Part shown: one piece after another, positions 1 to 12,431 of the stretch | Layout: each line of letters starts with the position of its first letter | Position numbering within the stretch: position 1 is the stretch's first letter | From: Azolla caroliniana | Taxonomy: Eukaryota; Polypodiophyta | DNA length: 64,000 nucleotides | Reading direction: 5' to 3' | Assembly (NCBI GenBank): GCA_043228905.1 | Contig: JBHGNT010000016.1 | Coordinates: 11,098,001-11,162,000, forward strand | Notes under the pieces: generated by a model | The model's database searches: none | What the model was told of the DNA's origin: nothing | What the model saw: only the letters and a program-made list of their open reading frames with translations | Program-made: the position numbers and the translations under genes

Positions 1-2242
1 CTAATACTACACTACCACTACATACGTACCAAACTACGTTTCGTTTTGTTGCTACAAAAGTCCACCTTTCATTCACACGCAGAAAGTGAGAATTTGTGCT
101 CCTTCAGCTTCACAAGCAAGGTATGGTGTCCCGGGAAAGTGACCTAGAGGTGGAGAATCGAGATTATCTAGCGTCTTTTCTTCTCTTTCTAGCCTCACAA
201 ATAGGCAGTTTTGTTGAAGGATGCCTGAATGTGCCAATCAATATCTTGTTATGCCACATTCTATGTGTTTACCATTTACGCTTTTTAGTTCACTTTGTAG
301 AGCATTCTTGTGTATATTAAAATAACAACATGACAATGCTACAAAACCATGATCTTCCGACCATAATGTCAATCTTATAGCAACTAAAACCCTCGAGTAG
401 TAAAAACGTTTCAACATATCGTAGTTGCAAAAAGTATTGAATCAATGTTCCATTTAGGATTACATATGTGTGCCAGTCCATAGAGCCCATTAAATTAAAG
501 CCTATTTCTAATTCTCAAATTATGGCATAGACCCCAACACCTGAGTAATCAAGCTTTGCCTTGTACGATGTTGGATGAGACAAAACACAATTATCCTAGT
601 TAAGGATGCTAAAAGTTATGGCATAACCACCTAAATGTCTTTAGCAACCAAGCATATAACGAAACTATGCATGACATTATCCAGATTCACTATCTAGAAA
701 AAGACACTTGTCCCATTATAAATGTATCGGTATTTTAAAGCCACCTCAAACTTCATTCCTAGAAGAGAGAGAGAGAGAGTAAGTGTTGAATTATAACCAA
801 TTCTGAACCATTAGATGGTTCTGCACATTCACTACAGCCATCATGAGGCTCTATTCCTCGTTTTACTATGGTAGATATAAACCGTTTCCATAAAATAACA
901 TATTATCTCCTTCTGATTCCTGATATCAAGAGTTCCTACACAATCTCTCATTCACTCCCTCCCCCCGGGGCCCCCATGATTGTAACTAATCTCCTCTATA
1001 TGTTGAAAAGATCCCTCCCTCTCTTCTCTTTCCTAATCCTATCCTCTAGTTATCTTCACCTTTTATGTGATTTGTCCTAGTATTCAATTAATTTGTCCTC
1101 ATATTCAATGATTGGAGCCAATCAATCGAAGGACAAAAGCATTTGACTATGGATAGCATAAAACCATTGGGATACGAAACTTAATGGACTACATCATTTG
1201 AGAATATTCAATGCCTCTTACTATTTCACCAGGTATCGGGACAATTTGCAGTTATCACTTTTCACCTCCAAGGTTCTAATATTCAAAACAACCCCAAGAA
1301 TCACATAAAACCCCCATATTGGATTCTTACAAGCGTGGCTCCAAAAGGAATCTTTTTTTCTCCTTGTATGACAATACATACATTAATGTGGCTTCCACCA
1401 ATACATATGTATATGTTTATGTGGGGATGAGGTAAAGGGACCAATAAAACAAGGTGAAAATGGTAAATACCCTAAACCCTTTTAATATTAACTTGTGCAT
1501 CTCATCATGAATTTCTGATGATGAGAGAAGAGAGAATAATTAACAATGTAAATATGATTACTTGTCGAGGGGTGGTTTCACAAGAAACAAAAAGAACAAA
1601 TAAATACATGATCCAGATTGTTAATACGAAGGGATATTAGGGCTTGTTTATTATTTTCAATCCATGTTATAGTTTTTGTCGAGATTTTAGAGTACTTTCA
1701 TCACGTTTTTGTATTACAATTTTGAAATCATATATATTTGGCCTATTTGTTTGCAAAACAAACCAATTATTACTAGGGTTAGTAGTTAACCACTTGCAAC
1801 TTTGCATCATAATGAAGTTTGAGATGAAAATCGTGTCTACAAAAATCTGGCAAGGATAAAATCTGAATTTCGAAATTTAGAGCTAGAGACATGTAGGGAC
1901 AAACAAGAAGTTTATAAAATGCATTTTGTTGATTTGTTGTAATGTTTATATTGCACAAATATAATTGGCCTAGGTAGATGTTCTACAACCATGAATTTAG
2001 AACAAAGACCTTAACAATATTATATATTTGCGGTAAAGGAATGAAAATAAAGCTTTTTAAATAAAAGAAACACCAAAACTCAAGAATAAAATCAATCCAT
2101 TGTTTTCTCTAGCAAGTAAAGAAGGAAATTAACAACGTCAAAAGGACTACCCATAGTAAGCAACTCTGCCCTTTTGAATCTTAATGAAGAAGGGTTTTTA
2201 AGGAGAAATGTGTGAAGCAAATTCGCCCACGACCAAAAAATG
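1..2242. other. AT-rich intergenic DNA, no gene seen
   Basis: Open frames here are all under 90 codons, lack family motifs, and read as chance frames in AT-rich DNA. A short GA run lies near 766-779. I see no LTR, TSD, polymerase motif or RNA gene in this stretch. Confidence 0.6.
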
Positions 2243-2657
2243 AGATAAAAGGAAAGCTTAAGATTTTTTCCATTATCAATCCAATATATGTTAACAATTT
2301 GATCGTACACCATGTTCCACAATTAAGATAAAAGGAAAGCTTAAGATTTTTTCCATTATCAATCCAATATATGTTAACAATTTGATCGTACACCATGTTC
2401 CACAATTAAGATAAAAGGAAACCTTAAGATTTTTTCCATTATCAATCCAATATATGTTAACAATTTGATCGTACACCATGTTCCACAATTAAGATAAAAG
2501 GAAACCTTAAGATTTTTTCCATTATCAATCCAATATATGTTAACAATTTGATCGTACACCATGTTCCACAATTAAGATAAAAGGAAACCTTAAGATTTTT
2601 TCCATTATCAATCCAATATATGTTAACAATTTGATCGTACACCATGTTCCACAATTA
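2243..2657. repeat. tandem array, five copies of an 83-bp unit
   Basis: Units begin at 2243, 2326, 2409, 2492 and 2575, exactly 83 bp apart, and the array ends at 2657 (5.0 copies). Copies 1 and 2 carry GAAAGCTT where copies 3-5 carry GAAACCTT; otherwise the copies are nearly identical, implying recent amplification. The overlapping minus-strand 65-76 codon frames beginning MWNMVYDQIVN are a by-product of the repeat, because 83 is not a multiple of three. Confidence 0.95.
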
Positions 2658-5600
2658 ATGGTTGAAAAACATTTTATTATCATCCAAAAGGCAATGCTAA
2701 AACTTGCATGAGAAAAAGAAATGAAAGTGATTATACTTCCTTTGAGGCAAAACAAGCACCAATCCAATTCATGTTTCCAAAGATGGAGTGGAAAAAGGAA
2801 ACATGAATTTTATGCATTATAAACACTTGTGTTGAAAGGGCTAGGCTAGCTAGCTAGGGGTTCAACGTAAGCCACCTGCCATGAAATGGAGTATTATCTG
2901 GACTCAATGTCTCGCCCCATTTTTCATTATACCAATGTATACCAATGGTTGTTGGTGTTCATCCAGTCCCCATCAAGAGAAAATAGAAAATGGAAAATGC
3001 TTGAAAGAAAAACTTTGCCACATGTCCAATTCATCCTATGAAGATAGAAGAAACATCAAAAAGACTTTCATTAAATAACCAATTTTGTTGATGACATCTA
3101 CTATTTCCCCATCAAGAGAGCAAAAATAGTTTTAAATAGGATAAAGAAATACTTTGCTTACCTGGTTTTGATTTGGGTCTTCAATAGGACAAATCCAGTT
3201 GCTTTCTTGTGATTGCAAACTTAAATCTTATTCAATGCTCGCCACCTAAAACAATATTTTCTTTCATGAAGCATGGAGCCATTTAGTACACCACCTACAC
3301 TATACATATTTCAATTGCATTTCTCTACCACACCATTTGATCATGATTTAAGGTTTCCATAAAAAACACTCTCCGTATTTTGAGTATACACACTCCATTT
3401 TAGTGCAAACTATTATCATATATAAAGTACAATCTACACAATCTTAGAGGAGATTTTATGAAGATGCATGGTCATATGGCTATTAGAAAAGATAATATTT
3501 GGTTATTTAAGCCATGGCACAAAGGTATTCTTGCTATATGGGACATACGAAGCATGGGTGTATAGTTGGGAGTTGATTTGTGATTTGGCATACAGTTTTT
3601 AGTATGGTAAGGTACATAAACAAGACATTCTACATGCATTTAAATTTCCTTAATATGAAGGACATTATTCAAGTTCATAAAATCAAAGGTACTCAATATT
3701 GATGCCTTCTATGAATACCTTTGACTTTCAACTTTATTTTTGGTTATAAAGGGATTAATTTCTTTGATGGCAATGCATTATGTAAAGTTTGAATGGGTGC
3801 ACGGATGGTGGCATTCAATGTAAAAAATTGCCATTATCTTGTTAGGTTGAGGTCCAAACAACTTTTTCGTGTGATGAATTGAAATCATCATCACTAAACT
3901 TTTAAATTCCTGGTTCCATATACGTATAGCTAACTAGGTAGAGCTTACTTTTTTCATAATGGTCTTCAAGGCAAAATGCAAACACCTTCAATCTTCAACC
4001 TTCCACTTTAACTTTTTCTTGTTTATGTGAACAATATGTATGTCAACTTGACTAGTTAATGAAATAGGAATACCTCCGTTGATTTTATATGCATCAAACT
4101 ATGATAATCCAAGCAACTCATGTACATTTTTTCCAGTTACGTTAAGTTGGGCTACAAAGGTGAAGAGCTGGCGTACCTCTAATTTGTACATGTAATTGAT
4201 AAATATTCATGATAATTCACAAACAAATTTAAATTGAAACTCAAGTGTCCTTACAATTCAAGGTTTGGAAAATGCACAATGAGGGCCCTTTACATGTATA
4301 TAATGTGAAATAAAAAAGTTGTGGACAATTACTAAAGTGATAAAGAGAGTTTTCTTTTGGTTTACATGAAATGGACAAAATTGAGCTTTTAATCTTGTAA
4401 TGGTGATGTTACCTAATAGTTTTTGTCATCCAAAAAATTGAAGAATTGGAGATGAAGAAGGAAAACACAAAAAAGTGAATATGTTGAAGTTAAACACTCA
4501 TTGCAAAGCTTCAAATGGAGACTTGTTTATGTCGGCTTTAGACAAAGTCCATGAACCTTTTACAAGCTTGGTTAGAAAAGAAACCCATTCACTTTTTATG
4601 GTAGTTTCTCTCAACTCTATTACACTATCTATGAGTGCCTAAATGTTTTGGTACTTGTTACTGGGATCAATTAGTCACCATTATACTAAGTAATGTGTAC
4701 TTCCAAGGTAAAGTTGGACATGTAAGAACATTCTAACATGCAATCAGTGAAAATTTGCATAAGATACCTTATTTTATGCCTCTCTTACTACGGCTAAATT
4801 TGGTTATCAATAGTTAGTCACTCCTATAGTTAAGTTCAATATTGTCTATATATTGACAAAGTTTTGCCTCCACACCAATATCATTGGCTAGGGGTTTAGA
4901 TTGCCATATACACTATAGGTGACGAACTCGGAAAGAGCATTTGCCAATCGCTCTTAAGCCACTAGCCCCATGAACCCTAATCTCATGAAGCCTCATTCTC
5001 TCCTCACCACGACAACCTTACTTAAGAAGGTAACCTAAACCTTAGGTAAGCTAAAATGTAAGTATGGACATACATGAAAACACAAAATTACACCTAGTAA
5101 TCTTAAACACACCACAATGGAGAACAGAAATCACTAACACGTATAGAAGTATGAAAATTAACTTTGTGATGCAAAATACCAACAAACTTGATCCAACACA
5201 GTGGAATCATTATTTTAGATTAACTTTATGAATCTTGGATTGTCCAACAAAATGGATCCTATTTTGGGCGAACTCACTTGTTTAACACTTCATGTAGTTG
5301 GCTAAGGACCTTAAAGACTATTGGGTGGTGCAAGGCTACTAGGATTATTAGGATGGCTAGATGGAATTAGAAAACCAAAATCAACTTTAGAACTTCATGA
5401 AATTGCCATTTAGGTCAATACAGGCAATTTATCTCTTTGTGTGCTTGACCACTACAATATAGACATAATATGGTTTGCTTAACATCAGTGATTTTCAACA
5501 TCATCAATCAAAAGCCCTTGATGATAATGTCATTTGAATAGTAAATTATCATTTCATATCCCTCGACTAATGACCTTTGTTAATGATTTTGGATCTTCAT

Positions 5601-6548
5601 GGAAAGTATGAAGTAAATCGTTCACATCATTACATAGCTCATGACACGATTAATCTATTAATGTGGTCTTAGAAGACGTTAATATATTTTTCTTTTCTTT
5701 CTTTCTCCCGACAGATATTAGATGTAAGTAGGAGAAAACATATTGTATAAGTTGGCACAAGACGATCTCCTTGTCTAACTCTTGCTTGGGTGAGTTATTT
5801 TCTAATAATAGCACAAACTCCACAATTCTCGTACTTATTAACAATGTTCATATCAACCCAACATGAGTACCATGAAATTAACAATATCTATTGGGACGCA
5901 TTTGAATGATAAGGCTTAACTTGTTTACAAATCCTTGAAATTAAGATTGAGTACCATGAAACTTTCTAGAAGGCTATTATGGATAAAATTAATGAGAAGG
6001 AGAGAAAAATAGATTAAGCTTGTTAACCACATCGACCAACCTCATGCAAAGGAAATGACAGAAATGTAAAATACCATTGATGTCCCATTCTAGTCTTGTA
6101 GCTAATGGAAGCAATTTTCCGATTCATGAACTACGGTTTTGGGTCAACTCCTTTTGTGAAGGTCTCACAATTACATCCAAATGTTAACGAATGACTTAAT
6201 ATTTGATAAATGTATTTGGAAATAGTAAATAATTTACTTGATATAATAAATTTAGTAAAAGAAATCCAAAAACAATAACATAATAATCATTTGCATAATT
6301 AATGGTGATTTAATTAAGAAAACATTTCATGTCAATAGTACTCTAAATGTGTGGGATGTTGTTGAATATCAAGTTACTCACTATTGTGTTTTAGAAACCA
6401 TGTGGGTGACATAACATTTAAATGTCTTTCCTTGATCTCATCTTATTGGTGCAAAACGGCTCCTTGAGACTCAACCATTTGTATTCACTATTAAAATAAT
6501 TATGCACTATAACAACAAAAATAAATTAAAATTAACTACGATATGCCC
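2658..6548. other. AT-rich intergenic DNA, no gene seen
   Basis: About 3.9 kb with no open frame above about 65 codons and no recognised protein motif. It ends at the 5-bp target duplication TGCCC (6544-6548) of the copia element that follows. Confidence 0.55.
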
Positions 6549-7312
6549 TGTCAAAGTTAATATGCGAAAGCTTTGACAAGCTGGTTTATCTGGATAGCAA
6601 ACAGAAAACAGAGAATGAAGGTTTAAGTGAAGCTTAAGAACAAAGAATACATGGGAGAGTCAGAGAGAGTAGAAATCATAAACTCAATTAAAAAATAATA
6701 ACACTCCGTACATACAATGTGCTAAGTGAGCACTTATATACAAGTCCATAAAGGACTTACAGAAGTATTGACAAGTACTTCAATGCTCATATGAGCAACT
6801 GACACTCTGTACATACAATGTGCTAAGTGAGCACTTTTATACAAGTCCATAAAGGACTGACAAGTACTTCAATGCTCATACGAGCAACTGACACTCTGTA
6901 CATACAATGTGCTAAGTGAGCACTTTTATACAAGTCCATAAAGGACTGACAGAAGTATTGACAAGTACTTCAATGCTCATATGAGCAACTGACACTCTGT
7001 ACATACAATGTGCTAAGTGAGCACTTTTATACAAGTCCATAAAGGACTAACAAGTACTTCAATGCTCATACGAGCAACTGACACTCTGTACATACAATGT
7101 GCTAAGTGAGCACTTTTATACAAGTCCATAAAGGACTGACAGAAGTACTGACAAGTACTTCAATGCTCATACGAGCAACTGACACTGACTCCCAAAAATA
7201 TGCCTATGTACTAGGCTAGATTCGTAGGCCTCTAACAGCCTACCGGTTACAATCTGATCTGGCTCTGGCTTGTTCAGCCGATCCAAATCCGGTTGAGCTT
7301 GTCCGCTCAACA
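6549..7312 (-). repeat. Copia-A 3' LTR (764 bp, expanded)
   Basis: The LTR runs from TG at 6549 to CA at 7312. It is 320 bp longer than its partner (444 bp) because it holds five copies of a unit that the 5' LTR has once. Outside the array the two LTRs align throughout. Confidence 0.92.
6701..7181 (-). repeat. alternating 101/89-bp tandem array inside the LTR
   Basis: Units span 6701-6801 (101 bp), 6802-6890 (89), 6891-6991 (101), 6992-7080 (89) and 7081-7181 (101). The short form lacks a 12-bp AGAAGTATTGAC-type block. The alternation means a 190-bp dimer was amplified. The 5' LTR has a single 101-bp unit at 10920-11020. Confidence 0.93.
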
Positions 7313-7331
7313 CTCCCCCCTCAAGCTCAAC
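7313..7331 (-). promoter_or_regulatory. Copia-A polypurine tract
   Basis: On the minus strand this reads GTTGAGCTTGAGGGGGGAG directly against the 3' LTR, the usual place for plus-strand DNA priming. It has one more G than Copia-G, which shifts the reading frame that crosses it. The GTTGAGCTTG half pairs with 7292-7301 inside the LTR. Confidence 0.85.
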
Positions 7332-7567
7332 TCGAGGTCGGATCGCAGTGTCAGTGTCTATGGTAGCCAATTCTCTCCTCCGGTTCCACCTGGCTCGTGC
7401 TCCTCAACCTTCTCGGTCGGCTTGTCTGCTCATAAGGCCCTCCTTAGCTCCTTCGTTGTTGGCACACTTCGGCGTTTCTCGACCCGTCGGTTCCTCCGTG
7501 TCGGTGTCGACTTCTGCTGTCTTCTCGTTTGTTTGGCCTTCAGTTGATTTGGCTCCTCCGAATCGAA

Positions 7568-8521
7568 CTATTCTTCAGAATCGACTGCCTCTGATTTGTT
7601 CCAGCTCTTGTCCGAATTGACTGTCTCCAACTCATCCTCAATTTTTAGACCTTTTACCACATTGGACCACGTTCGGGTCTTGGCCGTCTTCTTTCGGTGG
7701 GCTCTGTCCTTCTTGACTTTGCCGCCGTCGCCTCTTGTTTTGACTTCATCGGATGTGCCAACTTCTTTGGTCGGCTCGGCTTCCTTTTTCTTCTTCTTGT
7801 CTTCCCTTGCTTCCCCAACTCTTTGTCTGGTTCCATCACATGTTTTCCTAGTTTCCGTTCTGGTTTCCTCCTCCTTTCTCCCCCTCAACTGTGGCATGTC
7901 GAGATGCTTAAGACCAAGCATCTTCGAAAAATGCTGCAACTTGTCGGTTCCTAGGGCCTTGTTGAAGATGTCGACAACTTGCCGATCCGTCCGGACATAC
8001 CGGACTTCACCACTGAGGACCCGCTTGTGCACGAAGTGATAATGCACTTCGATGTGCTTCATTCGAGCATGGAACACAAGGTTCTTGGCTACCTGCATGC
8101 TGCTCATGTTGTCGTAGTAGATCGAGATTGGAGTCGGGACTTCGATCTGGAGGTCTTGCAGCAACCGCCAAAGCCAGATGGCTTCACAAGTGGCAATGGT
8201 AGTGCCCCAATACTCAGCCTCAGTTCTCGAAAGAGCCACAGTCGGCTGCTTTTTGTTGCTCCACGCAACAGCCGCGCTATCTAGAGACAACATGAATCTG
8301 GAAGTGGACCGTCGATCTGACGCTTCTCCAGCCCATTCGGCATTCGTATAACCGACTGACTTTTTGGATATACCGTGCCGGTATAACAATCCTCGGTCCT
8401 TAGTGCAGCTGACATTCCTCAGTATTCGGTTCGCACATTGAAGGTGCTCCATAGTCGGCTTCTGCATGAATTGATTGATCGCTCCAACCAGATATCTAAT
8501 GTCGGGTCGGGTGATCATCAA
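7568..8521 (-). pseudogene. Copia-A RNase H region and basic C-terminal tail
   Basis: This 317-codon minus-strand frame is the end of a Ty1/copia polyprotein. It starts inside the RT/RNase H connection (MMITRPDIRYLVGAINQF) and contains the RNase H blocks RRSTSRF, KKQPTVALS and RTEAEY. The usual YTDADW motif reads YTNAEW, so a catalytic aspartate is lost. After the typical copia end (LRGR) it continues about 105 residues as a lysine/arginine-rich then acidic tail; the part from KVKKDRA through KTRTW to SDKSW matches Copia-G. It is separated from the RT frame by disruptions at 8522-8672 and is non-functional. Confidence 0.85.
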
Positions 8522-8672
8522 ATATATAAGGCTTCCGACAATTGTTTGGAACCATTTCTCATCATAGGCCAGTCCAGAAACAGGACAAAGCTTTAGGTTC
8601 CGGGTCCAGGGGTGTGGAGACAGGTCGACAATCCGTCATGCCAAACTTGTACAACATATTCAACACATAATG

Positions 8673-9629
8673 TCACTGAGATAACAATATGTCGTTGGGG
8701 GTATGGATCACTTCGATCCCGGGGAAGTAATGAAGGTCTCCCAGGTCCTTGATTTCGAATGCATCTGACAGTTGGGACTTCACTCGGCCAATTTCAGCAA
8801 GTCTAGGTCCGGTGATGACTAGATCATCTACATATAACAGGATAGATACCAGACCGTCCGAACCTTTTCTGATGAACAACGAAGAGTCTGACTTGGAGGC
8901 CGCAAACCCCATCTTACGCAACAGTGCGTAATCTTCAAATTCCAAGCCCGAGGGGCTTGCTTTAGGCCATAAAGCAACTTCTTGAGTTGGCACACTGCCA
9001 ACTTGTTCATCTCTGACCTGTTCTTCAAGGTTGCCTTGAAGAAATCCATTTTTCACGTGCATTTGGTGAAGATGCCACCCTCGTGCCGTAGCAACCGCTA
9101 GCACCACACGAACCATTGTCATCTTCGCTACCGGAGGAAAGGTCTCGTCATAGTCGATTCCGTGGGTTTGTGCGTATCCTTTGGCCACTAATCGAGCCTT
9201 GTACCAGTTGACCGAACTGTCAGCATTGTACTTTACTTTGTACACCCACTTGCAATCGATCGGTTTGCAATGTCGGTGAGTGTCAACTAGGTCCCAAGTG
9301 TCATTGGCATCAAGTGCCTGCATCTTTTCCTCCATAGCAGCACGCCAATGTGCGTCCTTTGCCGCTCCTGCGTAGCTCTCTAGCTCACGCACTTTCGTCA
9401 TGTACGCATAGTGATGTGCCATGTACACATTATATCCATACCTTTTGATAGGGTTCTTCTGGTGGGTCAATCGGTGTAACTTCGTGTTCGCCGATTGCAA
9501 GGCCCTCTTGGCTGGCTCGAACTCCGTTCTTTCCGGACTCGGATTCGGGCATCTTCTTCTTCCCCTTCTCCTTGCACGTGAACCGTCTCCTCGGTTCCTT
9601 GCGCGGGGAGAGCACGATCGAGTCTCCAC
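8673..9629 (-). pseudogene. Copia-A reverse transcriptase region
   Basis: The minus-strand frame of 318 codons carries Ty1/copia reverse transcriptase (RVT_2). Visible blocks include [44 protein letters not shown] (split over conserved motifs) and the catalytic LLYVDDLVITG. The thumb segment SLYGLKQAPRAW is displaced into another frame (8828-9049), so at least two frameshifts are present. The first 70 or so residues are a low-complexity linker between integrase and RT. Together with the missing gag this copy cannot make a working polymerase. Confidence 0.87.
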
Positions 9630-9873
9630 TACTCGTCAGCTCTTCGACGGACTAGTCATTCCGACTCAATTGCTCATGTGGCCCACTTAGCCGGAATGAG
9701 ATCAGACTCTCATCTAGAGTATTGAAGTCTTCTTCTTCTTTTGTGCGGATCGTTTTGGGCTCATTGTCCTCATCCTCCGGAATCAGGTCAGAGTCAGACA
9801 TTGGAGTTGGGAGAGAGTACCATGATGCCGACTCATCAAATTCGACATCTCGGCTGACTCAAACTTGTTTTGT

Positions 9874-10750
9874 TCAAGGGTTATAGCACTTATAACCCTT
9901 TTGCTCATGCGAGCAGCCGACAAGGATGCACTTCTCCGACTTCGGGTCTAGCTTTCTCCACTTCTCATCTGGCACATGCACATATGAAATGCTAGAGAAT
10001 ATCTTAAGGTGCCTTAAATTCGTCTTCTGCCCCAAATATAACTCATGTGCTGACACCTTATCACTGATCTGGTTTTGGATGTAGATGGCCGTTTGAACCG
10101 CTTCGTCCCAGTAGAACTTGGGCATGCTCTTCTCTTCCAGCATTGCCCGTGCCGCCTCCACAATTGACCAGTTCTTCCTTTTGGGCACATCGTTTTGTTC
10201 TGGTCTGTATCAGCAACTGAATTCCCTCCGAATTCTTTTCTGCTGTAGATAATTGTTGAATTGGCCAGAAAATTATTCTTTTCCGCCATCCGACCGCAGG
10301 CACTTGACCTTCCTCTCTATTTCCCATTTTACAAGACTTTGCACGTTCCGGAAACGGACGAAAACTTCACGTTTCCTTTCGATTAGGTAGATCCATGTGT
10401 GCTGGATGTAGTCATCGATGAAGGAGATGAAATATTGGCTCCCGCCAAGACTAATGTTCTATGCCGGTCCCCATACATCCGAATGTATTAGATCGAGGTT
10501 GTTACGGCTCCGGTTTCTTTCGGTGGCGAACGGAAGCCGGTGTTGCTTCCCGAGCTGGCAGGCTTCACATATTTGGGCCTTCTAGCCACTGAATTTCGGT
10601 AATCCAAAAACAACCTGTTTCGATTGCACGTCTTGAAGCCTCTAGTAATTGACATGGCCGATCTGCTTGTGCCATAGATTGATATCCGATTCGATCTTCT
10701 AACCTTTTGCAAACAAAGCGGTGCCTACGTCGTTGATGTTGAGGATGAAC
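9874..10750 (-). pseudogene. Copia-A integrase remnant
   Basis: Minus-strand fragments in several frames cover the GAG-pre-integrase zinc segment (10488-10750), the DDE core (about 10190-10487) and the C-terminal integrase part (9874-10188, with SIVEAARAMLEEKSMPKFYW and the ending GYKCYNP). The same order and wording occur in Copia-G and Copia-E. The upstream edge is a deletion junction near 10750: homology to the relatives stops within the segment before the zinc finger and jumps to the bases next to the primer site. Confidence 0.83.
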
Positions 10751-10754
10751 CCTT

Positions 10755-10768
10755 GCGCTCTGATACCA
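10755..10768 (-). promoter_or_regulatory. Copia-A primer binding site (initiator Met tRNA)
   Basis: Read on the minus strand, TGGTATCAGAGCGC lies immediately inside the 5' LTR. This is the common plant primer site complementary to the 3' end of initiator Met tRNA. Confidence 0.92.
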
Positions 10769-11212
10769 TGTCAAAGTTAATGTGCGGAAGCTTTGACAAA
10801 CCGGTTTATCTGGATAACAACAAAAAATAGAGAATGAAGGTTTAATGGAACCTTAACAACAGAGAATACACAAGAGAGATAGAGAGAGCAGAATGCATAA
10901 ACTCAATTAAAAAATAATAACACTCTGTACATACAATGTGCTCAATGAGCACTTTTATACAAGCCCATAAAGGACTGACAAAAGTACTGACAAGTACTTC
11001 AATGCTCGTACGAGCAACCAACACTGACTCCTAAAAATGTACCTACGTACTAGGCTAGATTCATAGGCCTGTAACGGCCTATTGGTTCCAATCCGATCCG
11101 GCTCCTAGTTCCAGATACCTTCCTGACACCGATCGGGTTCTTCATTCCGGACTCTGATCCGGCTTTGGCTTGTTCAGTCGATCCTGATCCGGTTGAGGTT
11201 GTCCGCTTAACA
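10769..11212 (-). repeat. Copia-A 5' LTR (444 bp)
   Basis: TG at 10769 to CA at 11212, matching 6549-7312 apart from the array expansion and scattered substitutions. Confidence 0.92.
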
Positions 11213-11217
11213 TGCCC

Positions 11218-11888
11218 AAATGAATGTTCTTGGCTCTTCAAATTATATAATAAAAAATTCAAAATTGCACAAAAGCTATATACATATGTGCAACATGTAC
11301 CGTACACAAATATTGATGTGTGTAATTGTCTAAAGTCTCTAGTAATGGTATTAAAATGTTTTTTTTTTTGTAAATCAATTGGTTTCAAACAACATATGCT
11401 AAAATGATAGCACAAATGTGAAATAGCTTAGTAGTTAACACTAGGTCTTTTATTGATAACCATTTCTTGACCAAAAGTAGCAATTGAAGTCTTAAATAGT
11501 ATTGTTACTTTATGAACTCGTTATTTAAGTGGAAGTAGTGTGTCTCCAATATCAATGCCTAAAATTTGTCTACATATGGGGGTTTGTGCATGCAAAATAC
11601 ATGTTTGTGAATTACAACATAAGTAATAACTATGTAATGATTGTCCATGTATTTGTGTAATTAATCATTTTATAATTAACATACAGTTATAGATAGATTA
11701 TTATTAGTTAAGAATGTTAATAAAAAACACAATTAAGGATTGACAACTCTTCCCTCCTGCCATCGATCTCCAACAAAGCCATACCAAGTGTCCCTCTTCC
11801 CCGACTTTAAGTTATGCATAAGATTAGGAATAGGATTAGAAACACACATACACATACACACTCATTCACATACATAGCAATTAAACGA
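11218..11888. other. intergenic DNA, no gene seen
   Basis: AT-rich unique DNA ending in a CA/TACA-rich run at about 11845-11876. It ends with AACGA (11884-11888), the target duplication of Gypsy-1. The matching flank at 39239 continues the same TACA-rich sequence. Confidence 0.6.
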
Positions 11889-12379
11889 TGTTGGCCGGCA
11901 AGGCAAAAAGGGCCGGTTAGAGTCCAGAATGTAAAAGGGGTATTTCGTTAGGAATAGGGAGTTGAAATTAATAATTATTATGAGAATTAATAAGTATTAT
12001 GCTATTTTGAGAAGCGGACGGATGGACCAAGAATCGGTATGTTGATTCGGATCTGGACCGGATCGTTGCCGGTTGCCAGTTGGCACCGGTTTGTAACTCA
12101 GTCGGAGACCTATAAAAGGACCCGACAAGAATGTAATCAACGACGGATAATTAATAGAAGTGATGTTGTTTTGCATATGATTAAGTATCTATCTGATTAC
12201 CGTTATGTGCTTAAGTTAATTCATCTTACGCGTGTATTACGATCATTAACCGTGTGGGTTAGTAATTGATTAAGCCCCGTTCCCTATCAGGGTCCATCCA
12301 TATCTTCCCATACCACCCTTTGGTGAAGTGTTCCATAGGGACACCCTATGTTAGGACTCGAATAGCTGAAGGGATAACA
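11889..12379 (+). repeat. Gypsy-1 5' LTR (491 bp)
   Basis: TG at 11889 to the ACA end at 12379. It contains TATAAAAGG near 12112. It matches 38730-39238, which has a short extra AATTAATAGTATTATG-like segment. Confidence 0.9.
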
Positions 12380-12400
12380 CAATTTTTGGTGACCACGATT
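12380..12400 (+). promoter_or_regulatory. possible Gypsy-1 primer binding site
   Basis: TTTGGTGACCACGATTCC starts a few bases inside the 5' LTR at about 12384. The TGG start fits pairing with a tRNA CCA end. I cannot name the tRNA. Confidence 0.4.
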
Positions 12401-12431
12401 CCTGTAGTGAGCAGAGAACACCGGGGGATGG

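Larger units (their letters stand above)
6549..11212 (-). mobile_element. Copia-A: Ty1/copia retrotransposon with gag deleted
   Basis: Both LTRs start TG and end CA, and the element is flanked by a perfect 5-bp duplication TGCCC (6544-6548 and 11213-11217). Read on the minus strand the order is 5' LTR (10769-11212), Met-tRNA primer site, part of integrase, reverse transcriptase, RNase H, polypurine tract, 3' LTR (6549-7312). Only about 3.46 kb of internal DNA remains. The gag, zinc-knuckle and protease regions present in the relatives Copia-E and Copia-G are missing, so it is a defective copy. Element-orientation LTRs start TGTTGAGCGGACAAGC, close to Copia-E and Copia-G. Confidence 0.93.

Noticed and set aside
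2243-2657. CRISPR array
   Set aside because: The repeats are contiguous 83-bp units without spacers, in a plant-type genome.
2092-2767. Overlapping minus-strand frames sharing MWNMVYDQIVN as a gene family
   Set aside because: They are produced by the 83-bp tandem repeat read in shifting frames.
96-6000. Small open frames of 60-76 codons in the first 6 kb as host genes
   Set aside because: No motifs, no splice-linked exons I could defend, and lengths expected by chance in AT-rich DNA.
7596-8039. 147-codon plus-strand frame (Ser/Leu/Phe-rich)
   Set aside because: It is the antisense of the Copia-A basic tail and RNase H; the minus strand has the conserved motifs.
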